Shown here: positions 34,232 through 44,664 of the stretch, piece by piece
How the letters are laid out: each line of letters starts with the position of its first letter
Position numbering within the stretch: the first letter of the stretch is position 1
NCBI GenBank assembly: GCA_016617785.1
Contig: JADILM010000001.1
Span: 1,674,001-1,738,000, forward strand
Length of the DNA stretch: 64,000 nucleotides
From: Sporobolomyces roseus
Lineage: Eukaryota > Basidiomycota > Microbotryomycetes > Sporidiobolales > Sporidiobolaceae
Direction: 5' to 3'
Notes under the pieces: model-generated
Databases searched by the model: none
What the model was told of the DNA's origin: nothing
The model's input: only the letters and a program-made list of their open reading frames with translations
Position numbers and translations under genes: made by a program

Positions 34232-34760
34232 AGCAGAGTGTTGTATTTCGATGTGGAGTGTTGAGCGGTTGATAGGAGTAAAGAAGAAGATGTAAAGGAG
34301 CGCGAGTTCATCGAACTTTTGTCAATCGCCTACATCATCGAAGCGAAATTTCGCTAATTTCGTACTTTCAGCGTCGACGGTTCATGGATCTTGAGCAGAC
34401 GAGGAATGTCTGCAGAGCCGGTCGTGCTTTGAAAGGAGTCGTGAGGGAAAAAGTCGATGCGAAGGTCGAGCTTTTCGCAAGGTTTCCTTTCTCTCCCTCT
34501 TGCTCTCTTGAAGCCAAGTCTGTGAGAGACGAACGATCTAATGCAGGGTTTGAATGTAAGATGCGAACGTAACCAAAAAAACGAGAATAACCTATAGACT
34601 TGAAAAAGTAGAGAGAGAGAGAGTAGGGTAAAAACTAGGCGTGAGAGTCTAAAGGGGAGTAATCTATAATCTATACAGCTTTATAATTCTTGTAGGGGAG
34701 TCAAAGAAATCTAAGAGAGAGAAGGAGAGAAGAGAAAGACGAAGAGTCGAAAAGTCGAAT
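34232..34760. other. Intergenic region with palindrome
   Basis: This lies between the start of the small mitochondrial-type gene and the stop of the sugar transporter. It contains a perfect 14-bp palindrome at 34342-34355 and a GA microsatellite around 34608-34625. No gene is seen. Confidence 0.5.
34342..34355. promoter_or_regulatory. Perfect palindrome AGCGAAATTTCGCT
   Basis: A perfect 14-bp palindrome about 110 bp upstream of the ATG at 34231. The half-site GCGAAA matches the recurring TTTGCGAAA-type word of this window. Binding is inferred. Confidence 0.35.
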
Positions 34761-37485
34761 CTATTGAACCTTACGGTTTTGACTCGTCTTTGCGTCAGCG
34801 GTAGCCTCTTGTTCGACATCGGCGAGAGTGTTGTTGTCTGATTGAGGACCCTCCTCGTCTTGAATACCCTTGCGAGCGTTGTATTCCCGGTGAAGGCGGT
34901 CGAGCTCGTTTCGGGTTTGTTCATCGTCGAGCTTGTCCATCGAGGTCGAGACGTGAACGTAGGAGCGGTTCTCGGCGTAGCCCTTGGCGAAGATGAGATC
35001 GATCTCTTCCACTGTGGGCGACGAAGAATCGAGTCAGTGGACGGAATTTTCGAAAAACTTCTTGTTTTCGAGCTAGGAAGCCTTCCAACTCTTCTCTTGA
35101 GACTTACAGGTCTTTCCAGCGGTCTCAGGGTACAGGAAATATACGAAAGGAATGAAGAGGGCGTTCCAGACGGCGAAGAAGAGGAAGCAACCCCATGAGG
35201 TAGCGGCGAGGAAAGGAGGAGTGAATTGAACGACGGCGAAGTTGAAGAGCCAGTTGGAGATGGTCGAGACAGCGTTGGCGTTGGTACGAGTACGGAGAGG
35301 GTTGATCTCCGCCGGGTAGAGCCAGGGAAGTTCGAGCCAGGTTGATCTGTGAGAAAACATAGGGTCAGTGCGTTCCCTCGATTTCGCTTTCGTGTCCGAA
35401 ATAGTGTCGCACCCGAAGAAGAAGAGGAAGAGGAAGAGTCCGAATACAGCTCCCTTGGCAGCCTCAGCGGTACCGGGTACGAGACAGCTGTGAACGACAG
35501 AAAAAAATGGAAATTGTGAGCTTCTCTCGACAAGGATGCCGTGCACTTCCGAGCAGTTCTAGAGAGGGTGAAAGCGTACCCGAAAGTAATGATCATGGAA
35601 ACCATTTGTCCAGCTGACCCGATGAGGAACATCTTGCGACGACCAAGCGTTTCGATTGTGAAGAAAGATCCCATGGCACTACGGAACGGCGTCAATTAGC
35701 CCGAGTGACATAGCGAGTGCTGAGCTCGAGAGACTTACCTCATAGCGTAAACAGTAACGTTGACTCCACCGAGGATGAGTGAGAGGGTACGACTGAGTCC
35801 GAGGTACTCTTCGAAGATGACAGGGCAGAAGTAGATGACCGAGTTACATCCTCCGATTTGCTGGAAGATCTGAGACGATGCACCGAGAAGCATGCGACGG
35901 AAGTGTTGAGTAGGACCGTTTGAGAACATGTTGCGCTTCTTGACGACGCCGAGAGCTTTGCTTTGTTCGATAGTTTGCATGATGAGACGAGTTTGGGCGA
36001 TAGTTTCAGGACCGTCGTATCGATCACCTTGAAGGGCGGCGACAACTCGTTGAGCGTCGACGTGACGACCTTGAGCGAGGAGCCATCGAGGAGATTCGGG
36101 AAGGAATTGCACTCCGAGTACGAGACCAGCAGCTGAGTTCGACGAGAAGGTTCGTCAGTTTCTATTCTCTTATACGATGCGTGATTGCCTTCAGGCAATC
36201 GCTACAACGCTACAACGCTCGAGGGTGAGACGAAAAGAAAAGTGCGGTGACTGAAAACTCACCAAAAACGACTTGGAAGGCGATAGGGAAGCGCCAGTTG
36301 AAGGAATTGGGTACGTAGGACAGTCCGAAATCGAGCCAATAGGCCAACGCAGTACCGATAGCGATCATTGAAGCCTCGATACAGATGAGGAGACCACGAT
36401 TGTGCGAGCGAGAGCACTCCGCCATCCATGAAGCTGAGGACGAAGGGATGAGTCAGTTCTTGTGAGACTGACGACTTCGAGCGATCGCCATCACGCTCAA
36501 GGGTGAGCGGGGAGAGAAGTGCGGCGAGATTGTCGAAAATTCGAAAATTCGCAACAACTTACGAATGGTTGAAGTGTTCATTCCGTTTCCGATACCGGTG
36601 ATAACACGACCAACGATGAACTGTCCTCCAGCCCAATGTCCCTTGATAGCGGTGACCTGAACTATTCGATGATAAGAATCGGAGTCAGTTTCGACATCGC
36701 AATGGTTTTCGAGGATCGGAAATTGGTACGTACTGACGACACCGATCACCATGACAGCCGAACCAAGCTTCATCATACGTCTTCGACCAGTTCCTGCGTG
36801 ATGAGAGTCGAAACGATCAGCTCTCGTTCGAGAAATGCGTCGAAAGTGCGAAACCTCGAAACTTACGGTTACCGTAGAAAAGAGCATAGATAGCGCCAAC
36901 GAGACATCCGACCTCGTAAATAGCAGTGTAGGTAGCTTGGAGAAGAGCAGCCTTGTTCTTTCCTTGAACAGCGGCATCGCACTGCAAGTTGAAGAAAACC
37001 CCTGAAATGATCAGTTTCGAGGGATTGAGCGGCACGAAAGGAAGACAGACATACAGCAGGGAAAGTTTGGACGAATTCGGGTCCAGTAATGAGACCTGTT
37101 GAACGATAGAGACGAAATCAGGTTTCGAGGACTTTGACCTCCTTCGCATCGAAAACAATTCGACTTACCAGCCATAACACCTTGATCGTAACTGTGTACA
37201 AGCCAACGCGCGAATTAGCTCGATCCCATCGAAGATACAGAACGCATAAACGAACCCGAACAAGAGGAAACCGATTGTAGAAGTAGCAGTGATCAAGTTG
37301 ATCAATTTGGTACCGCTGACTCCCAAGTAGGTAGGAACACCATCAGAGTTGGTGTGCGCGCTCTCAGGGAGCTCAGTAGTGGTAGCCATATCCTTGATCT
37401 CCTTGTTTCCCATTCCTTGTTCAACTGGAACGTCCTCTGCACCTAATTCTTGTTGAGGTTCGGGTTGTTGCATTGGTGTCGCCAT
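34761..37485 (-). CDS. MFS sugar transporter (hexose/lactose-permease type)
   Basis: Proton-coupled sugar uptake at the plasma membrane, by family. Start ATG at 37485 (MATPMQQPEPQQELG); the cytosolic N-terminus is acidic and hydrophilic. TM1 region: GTKLINLITATSTIGFLLFGY. Sugar-porter marks are visible: GRVITGIGNGMNTST (end of TM4), PESPRWLLAQGR with RVVAALQG after TM6, FQQIGGCNSVIYF (TM7), a WLYPAEINPLRTR segment (TM10) and FLYPETAGKT before the C-terminal ALAKGYAE-type tail. The C-terminus is acidic and stops at 34761. About ten small introns. Substrate cannot be fixed from sequence; similar proteins move hexoses, xylose or lactose. Confidence 0.88.
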
Positions 37486-38792
37486 CTTGGAAGTGGTCGT
37501 CGTCGAGGGGAGAGAAAGAGGGTCGAGTTGTGAAAGATCTGCGTCTGGGGACTCGGTTGAAAGAGAAACTGAGGGGTGTGGAACCGCGAGGGAGAGTGAA
37601 CGAGTTTCGCAAGAAAGGGGCGAAACTGACTTGAGGGGTTGAGGGGGGCTGATCGACGTCCTCTCGAGTCGAAAGGTCGAATCAACAACAAGGGGAGAGT
37701 GAGGAGAAGGAGGAGAAGAGTGCAAAGCTGAAAGAGGCTCTCCACAGAGTTGAACTTTTTTTTCTCCGTCGAACTAAAAATTCAGTTTCGCGGGGTTCGC
37801 CCTTCACTTCTGCCTTCAGAAACGCGTCACTCCCCGACTCCCTTTTTTGCGGTAGAGCTAATCCGGGGTGAAGCCAAGGTCGAAAAGAAAAACCTGAAAA
37901 TAAATTCAATTAGCGTCCTATTCGGTCGATTTCATCGAGCTAACCTTTTCTAAGCTGAATTACGACACCTCGCGTAACGTTTGACATTTCCCTCGTTGAC
38001 TGTCGCTTTCCTCTGTTCGTCTCCTCGCTTGAAGAGACCCTTTTCGCACATAGTTCAAGCATGTTCGACCAACCAGTTGCGTTCGAAAGAGGCAAGTTCT
38101 CGAATTGTCCATCCCCGCTTCGACATGACGAAATGGACCTTTGCGAGGAGGAGGAGAAGCTGGGGTTCGGTAGGGAGAATTTATTGGATCAAGCTCGGAT
38201 CGGAATTTGCGTCGAATTCTCTTTGCGTGTCGGACGGGAAAGGAACACGTTACCGCGGGAAGTTGTGAAGCGGTAAGTACCGGTAGAATGAAGCGAGGAG
38301 GTAAAAGTCGGTACGGTAAACTTTTCGAGCTGTCGATCCTCCCTCACTTCTCAAGCTGATCTGAGTCGCCATGAGAGATTCTTCGGAACCGGCTAGCACT
38401 GTCAGAACAAACGACCGGGATGAATGAATGACGAGGGTCCAAAGAAGCGAATCGAAGAACGAACGAAGAAGTGCAGGAAATCGCAAGAAGAAAGAAGCGT
38501 CAAAAGAAGAGTTCCAACTTCTCACTGACAGCTTCCTGCGAAATCGCGCGGGCTTGAAAGCAAGGCGGACGGAGAAGTAGAGGGAAGCCGTCAAGATCCT
38601 GTAGCCCGAAGAAAACCGTTTAAGATTTTCTGAACCGGCCAGAAACGAGAAAGCGAAACTTGAAAACCCGAGTTTGATCGCACTAACTGGAGTCGGTTAC
38701 GACTCTACCTCTCAGAACCTACTCTCACAGTCCAATCATACCTCTGGTACTGACAGACCGTTCGATTCAGCGCTATAACTCGGCCATATCGT
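37486..38792. other. Intergenic region, no gene seen
   Basis: 1.3 kb between the sugar-transporter start and the stop of CIA30. It is A/T-richer near 37750-37960 with T and A runs and carries copies of the TTTCGC/GCGAAA word. Open frames at 37981-38276 and on the minus strand around 38250-38594 lack any domain. It most likely holds the transporter's promoter. Confidence 0.45.
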
Positions 38793-39871
38793 TTACAGAG
38801 GGTTTCCATCCACATCTTTCTGTGGCGGTAGGTGTCCAAAGCTCTCAGCAGAACGACCAGGATCTATCGATACGGCATCGATAGTATCAATGCCCAACTC
38901 ATACCTGAAGCGATCGCTCCCGACTCATCAGCTCAATTCACAGCGATAGATACGGAAGAGACGAAAGACTCACCTTCCCTCCTTCGGGCCGAGTACACTG
39001 ATCCCAACAGTCCTCACCCTCGTACGTAACATCTCCATTTGTTGTGCGCTCAAGTCTCCCGAGTTGGTCAACGTGAAATCCGAGAATGGGATCAAAACGT
39101 CCGACCATTCGTGCGGCGCTTCGTCGGATGCTGGGTTCGGGAGCCATAATCGATGTTGGAAGAGATCGGAGCGGACTAGAGAAGACTCGAGATCAGGATG
39201 GAGAAAGAGAGAGGGACGGAGGGAAACGGACCAGGTCCATCGGTTTGAATGTTGACGAAATAACGCATTCCATCTCCCGAGTTCTTGACTCTCAATCTGA
39301 GGAAGTCGTGTAAAGAAGTATCCCAAGTTCTTGTACCGAAGAAAGTGGTTCGTTGCTATGAAAGTAATCGACGAGTCAGTTTCGACTCTTCGAATGAGCG
39401 AAAGTGAGATTAGATCGACTTACCTTGCTCCTGAATCCAGCGTACCCTCCTCTCTCAATCACACCGTCCTTCTTTCGTCCCGCATTCAACTCGCTACTCA
39501 GCGTTCCATAAAATCGACCTTTCCCCTCTGGACCCAAATCCAAATTGGTCGTACTCTTTCCGCCTGTCACTCAAATGTCAGCGTCAGTCGTCGCGCACGT
39601 CTGACTGACAAGTTGAAATGAGCTGACCTAAATCCGCGTCGCAACCTAGAGCAAACTGTTGTACTTGTTCGATAGATTGTAAACTAACGAGGGGTAAAAC
39701 ATCTCCGTGTGCTCGGTTCGGATTAGCTCTCATGACTATTCCATCATTCACTGTTCAGTATGTGCGCATCTGGAGAGTTCAAAAGAGAGCGTGGGAGGCG
39801 TACCTTCGGCTGAGCGATCCCTGAGATGTTCGAGTGAGCGATTGAGGTAGGATTTCCATGCTGAGGTCATG
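38793..39871 (-). CDS. CIA30: CIA30 / NDUFAF1 family complex I assembly factor
   Basis: Chaperone for assembly of mitochondrial NADH:ubiquinone oxidoreductase, by family. Start ATG at 39871 (MTSAWKSYLNRSLEHLRD). Five exons join in phase and show the CIA30 domain: CDADLGGKSTTNLDLGPEGK, GRFYGTLSSEL, GGYAGFRSK, DFLRLRVKNSGDGMRYFVN, then LWLPNPASDEAPHEWSDV with IPFSDFTLT and VRTVGISVLGPKEGRYEL. The C-terminus is short (GHLPPQKDVDGNPL) and stops at 38793-38795. The N-terminus is only weakly presequence-like. The same domain occurs in CIA30-like NAD(P)-binding proteins, but length and order here fit the assembly factor. Confidence 0.85.
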
Positions 39872-40041
39872 ATCGGCCAAGTTGGGTGGATGTGGATGGT
39901 GTAGTGAGTCGACTGAGCAGTCAGTAGGTGGCGATCTGAGTGGTAGGAAGGAGAGAGCAGGAGAGAAGTTACCTCATCAAGATCGCTTCATCTCTCTCAT
40001 CTCACCCGCTCTGGAACTTCACTGACTAGGGCCCAGTACAT

Positions 40042-41654
40042 ATGCAAGGGTTCAATAAGGTACGCTATACTTCAATCGACTCATCCTGTGTCGTTCCGAC
40101 TGACTCGTTTCTCCTTGATCTTTCATCGCTCTCTCATCTCGCTAATCTCCTCGCTACCGCTCGGGACTGCTCTCAATACTTTACACTGAGTAGTATTACC
40201 CTCCAGACTATGATCCGAACGAAGGATCGCTCAACAAACGCGCAGGGAAACATGCTTTAGGTGATCGGTGAGTTAGAACCTCTCTTGCTAGCTACAGGAG
40301 CCGAGTCGAAGTGGTATCGCGACGAGTATAAGTTAGAAACCGGTGTTGGCAAGAGGGAGTGCGAGAGAGAAGCGACGTGGTGAAGAGGAATACTGATCTT
40401 TTTCTCAATTTCGTCCCATTTCGCAGAGCTCGTAAGATCGATCAAGGCATCCTCGTAGTCCGATTTGAGTTACCCTACAATATCTGGTGGTAAGCCCTGC
40501 ACTTCCTCTCCATCTTGCCTCGCAGCACGCCTCAACTGATCTGATGTATTCGTTTCCTTCTTAAAAGTGGTCACTGCAACGCTCACATCGGACAAGGAGT
40601 GCGCTACAATGCCGAGAAGAAGAAAGTTGGAATGTACTACTCGTCGACGATCTGGAGTTTTCGTTGCAAATGTCATTTGTGTCAACATTGGTTCGAAATC
40701 AGAACGGATCCTGAGGTATGTCTCGACTCACCTCGATCTGTTTCGTCCTTCCGGCGCTGATCATGAGTGGTATCGAGAAATACAGAATACGAGGTACGTT
40801 GTACATGAGGGAGCGAGGCAAAAGTATGAGGAATGGGACCCGGAGGAGAATGGTCAAATGGTAATCGGTGCGCTTTCGGATTTCGTCAAGTTCCTGCTCG
40901 ACTCAAGCTCATCTTGACTGATCTGAATGCCACAGACAACTCTGCGTCGACCTCAACCGCGCCACCCGACCCTTTCGCATCACTCGAGAAGAACCTCACT
41001 CAAAAATCCAAAGCGCTCTCAGAATCCGCTCGACTCTCAGCAATGTACGAACAAAACGCATCGTCTTGGGAAGACCCTTACTACGCAAGCTCCCTCCTCC
41101 GCAACAGTTTCAGGAAGAAGAAGAGGAAAATCTTGGAAAGTGAGGACAAGGCTGAAAAAGTTCGGGAAAAGTTCGGGTTGGGAGAGAGGGTGGGAGTTGA
41201 GAGCTTGAGGACGCCGGCGAGGAAAGAGGACAGGGAGGAGGAAGAGAGGACTTGGAGAGATGTACAGAAGGAGAGGGGGGTTGTCGAGGCGGAGAAGAGG
41301 AGGAAAAGGGAGAGAGAGGAGGAACAGGTCGGTTGGAGAGAAGCGAAAGGGAAAGCGAAGGAGACGGATGCGACTACTCGATCACGATACTCTTCAACTA
41401 CCTCATCGAGACCTATCAGGCCTCTCCCATCTCGCTCAATATCTCGACCTCGCTCTTCCTCGACTTCTTCCCTCTCGAAATCGACAAGTTCTAATCCAAG
41501 TCCCGCTCTCAAAGCTTTACATTCGAAACTCTCCCTCGCTTCAGCACTGAAGAACGATCCATTCAGTGGATCAACGGGAACGCCGTCGAAAGCTGGAGGA
41601 AGTCGGAGTGCTTTAGGTGAAGGCGTCAAGTTGGTGAGGAAGGTTTCGAAATGA
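40042..41654 (+). CDS. YJU2B/CCDC130 (Saf4-type) splicing factor, CWC16 family
   Basis: Spliceosome-associated protein of the Yju2/CWC16 family, nuclear. Exon 1 is tiny (MQGFNK), then exons join as YYPPDYDPNEGSLNKRAGKH, ARKIDQGILVVRFELPYNIW, CGHCNAHIGQGVRYNAEKKK, VGMYYSSTIWSFRCKCHLC and then TRYVVHEGARQKYEEWDPEE. The Cys pairs in CGHC and CKCHLC form the family's zinc-binding site. The NAEKKKVGMYY motif and the EEWDPEENGQ end match CCDC130/YJU2B rather than Yju2 itself. The C-terminal half is a charged coiled-coil and Ser-rich tail with many KR dipeptides. Stop at 41652-41654. Five or six introns; those near 40.72-40.93 kb are the least certain. Confidence 0.87.
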
Positions 41655-41930
41655 TGGGTTCTGTTCTGCTATAGATCGCTATATTGTTGTCTTTACTATA
41701 CAATGAAGTACTTTCCCGCTCATTGACGATTGTTCGAACGAGAATCTACAAACGAGAGAAACGCAGATTCCGACCTCTCCTCTTGTTCTCGTTCGTAGCT
41801 TCGAGTCGAGTCGAGCTCCATGCAAGTGAAAACGAACGAATGAGTGCAAGCCAAGTGTCTATGAACAGAATCTAACTGATGAAGACAGATATGAGAGATG
41901 ATGAAATGCTTCTCCCTCCCTTTCTGTCTC

Positions 41931-43706
41931 CTATGCGAGCAACGTCCATCCTACGGCGGCAAGACCCGTAGCCAAGACGGCAAAGAGGTTCGTCGATCGA
42001 GAGACAGCACCGTTCGTGCCAGTCGAAGAGTTGTTGTTACCGCCGCTCGAGGAACCAGTCGAAGAGTTCGAGTTCGTGTTTCCGGAGCTCGAGTCGCTAG
42101 AGGAAGTCGAAGTGTGCGAGACTGAAGGATCTTGATAGACTCGTACGGAAGGAATCTCGAAGTAGGCGTTATCGTAATTCGCGGCACTAGAGGAGGAATC
42201 CAAGGTGAGTTTGCGAGAGACTTCGAAAGAAGAAGGAATTATCTGCTCACTCTAGAACGTATTGCGTGTAGCATAGCGGTTGAGTAGTTAGAGCACAGCC
42301 CGTTTGTGCTAATGTCGCATTTTGTCCGGCCCAATCACTGCTCGAACAAAACCAACTCAGTCAGTTTCATCGCTTCCTTCTGAGGTGCGAAGAATGGGAG
42401 GATCGTTCGACTTACCCGCAAAGAGTTATGTCGATGACGAGGTGCTGAGCTGAGAAGTAGTCTTCAACGTTACAAGACGAATCCGGGACGAAGAAAGTGG
42501 GAGTTCCCCAAGAAGTGGGATCGATAGACGAAGCGTTCGAGCTCAAGTCCGAAGGTACTTCCGATCGCTATGATCGACGAGGAAAAGTCAACACCAGCAG
42601 CAAGAGTCGGCTCGAACGAGATTAACGAAACAAGAAGGAGCACTTACAGTAAAGAACCAGATTTTGACTCCTGAGCTGGCCAATTCAGTCGCCCACATTC
42701 CGCCTTGAGCAGCAGCGAATGCTTCACCGTACGAGGCAGGGTTGGGGTCGGTAGCGGTACATCCAGAGTTGAAGTTGGCGTCCTTGTCGCAATTAGGATA
42801 TTGGAGAGTTCCGTCGAAAGCGACTGAGGAAGAGGAGTTGACGGCGGTGCATCCTGCTGTGGTGTGAAGAGCCATCTGGTTCGTTTGCTGGAGGTTGACT
42901 GTGAGATAGAGCGGGCAGTGGTAAGCAGAGTTCGACTCGAGCAGAATGAAAAAGTTTGCGAACCTCCTTCAAACGTATCAATCTCTCCGCCCGACGGCCA
43001 ACTAGCTGCCTGAGACCACATCGCACCCCACACCGAGCAGCCGTAAGGAACATGGATAGCATCATACACCCATACAGATCCTTGATCGTAGGCGGCTTGC
43101 GACTGAATTCGAACAGTGTCTCGTTTGTTCGGGTAGAGAACCTCTTCTTGACTGACTCGAATGATGGCGTTCTATCAATCGAGACGATAGGTGAGGATGA
43201 GTCAAGGCAGGGGAAAGGAGAGGAGAAAGCATGCGAGGATCAGCGAGATTTTCGCGGAGGAAGGAACCGGATCGCAAACTCACACCGGCGTCGTTCACGT
43301 AAGCTAGCTGACCTGCCGCGCTCTGGTTGACAAAGTTGGCATCTCCCTAAAAGTATGGATGAACCCAGTCGAAACGCGAATCGTCGAAAGTCAGCGGGAG
43401 GATCTTGCGAAAGATGAGGGAGGTCAAAGCCAAGTTTCAGGACTCACGTTTGTCAGATTATCATAGTGACCTATACAAAGCATACACCAGCCGAGATTGG
43501 ATCAGTCAAACTCGTTCTTCTTTAGCTCTCCCCGCAGGTTCGCAGTTCAAGTTTTTGGAAATGTTGTGTCAAAAGTACTCACCATAGAAGTCCCACTCGT
43601 TGAAGAACGTCTCTCCGCTGTAATCCTTGACTAACGAGTACGCTGCGTTAGCCTGTAGAGGTGCTGTGGCGAGTAGCGTAGAGAGAAGGGCGAGAGGAAG
43701 TAGCAT
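41931..43706 (-). CDS. GH16 beta-glucanase-like protein with GPI signal
   Basis: Secreted or cell-wall glycoside hydrolase family 16 enzyme, acting on beta-1,3(4)-glucan by family. Start ATG at 43706 with a signal peptide (MLLPLALLSTLLATAPLQA). The mature start YSLVKDYSGETFFNEWDFY is typical of this fungal group. The catalytic signature GEIDTFEG (E-x-D-x-x-E) is present, with WPSG before it, so the enzyme should be active. Cysteines suggest disulfides (CTAV...NCDKD...GCTA). The tail is Ser/Gly/Asn-rich and ends in a hydrophobic stretch (LFAVLATGLAAVGWTLLA), the plan of a GPI attachment signal. CWH43 in this window acts on such anchors. Several introns; stop at 41931-41933. Confidence 0.87.
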
Positions 43707-44664
43707 GGTTCGAGAGAATGTGGAAGACCGAGGAGAGCTGCCGGGTGCTTGCTGAGTAGCTTAGTGAGTACTTTGAAGGGTGTACGATCGATGTACCGAA
43801 GGAGAAGGCGCTAGAGTGGAGTTGAGACGAAGCCGACAAGGTTGAAGGGGAAGAGAATGGAATTCCAAACATTATTTTCGCGTCGGATCGCCAAGTTTTC
43901 ATCTCCCAATTCAATCCTTTCCTGGCCGTCGTCGACGTTGATCCACAGCGAGATATACTGAGTCTGCGAGAACGAAGAAAAAGGCGAAGAAATTGCAAGT
44001 TAAAAAGAACAATCCGCGGAGAAAATTACGTCGAAAGGAATGGCAAGCAACAAAGGAAAGGGCACAGGGGAGGAGAATCAAGAGGACAGAAATGCGAATC
44101 CGGTGCGGGAAGGAAAGGAAGGGTAAATCGAGAACAGTCGTAGTGGTATATCGTCGAAAAGGGTCGTTGGCGAAATCGTTGCAGGTTGCGTCGTGGGACT
44201 ACCGGGTCGGTTTGTTGTACAGGGCGGAGAGTCGTGACGGGTGAGCGTAGAGAAGAAGGAACAGGGCGGAGTCGGGGCGAAGAAGAGTGGAGTATTAGCG
44301 ACGTCTCACTCCGAAAAGCTTAGAAGCTACAACTTCTCCAGCGACGATCTTAGACGAGGGGAGGCCAAGTCAGTGAGCGGGACAGGTGAGAATGCGAGAT
44401 TGGACGAGCTTACGCCGATTCCAATCGAAGCAGCAACAACATAGCCACCGAGTGCTCTCCACCCTAAATTCGTATCCTCTGTCCACCAACTCTTGGGATC
44501 TTCCTGGTAAGCTTCGTCATCTGTCGTTGTCGAACGTGATCGAGTTGGACAGAGCGGTGAATGATAGTTGCGATCTTTGAGAGGTGAACGGTCGGGAGTC
44601 GAGATGGCAGCGAGTAAGCGAGTTTGATGTTCGAGTCTACGCACAACGCCGGAACAGAGGGTCA
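43707..44664. other. Intergenic region; possible extra 3' exon of the SAM-domain gene
   Basis: This lies between the GH16 start and the first stop of the SAM-domain gene. On the minus strand, 44505-44327 can encode DDEAYQEDPKSWWTEDTN then LGWRALGGYVVAASIGIGV, which looks like a real end with one membrane helix, but I could not find a donor of the right phase. The rest (43.75-44.3 kb) shows no gene. Confidence 0.35.

Noticed and set aside
41081..41629. 182-codon antisense frame over the C-terminus of the YJU2B-like gene
   Set aside because: It mirrors low-complexity Lys/Glu and Ser codons; no domain and no splice support.
42270..42340. tRNA-like text (AGCGGTTGAGTAGTTAGAGC) on the plus strand
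   Set aside because: It is the antisense of the GH16 coding exon; no acceptor stem or T-loop is formed.
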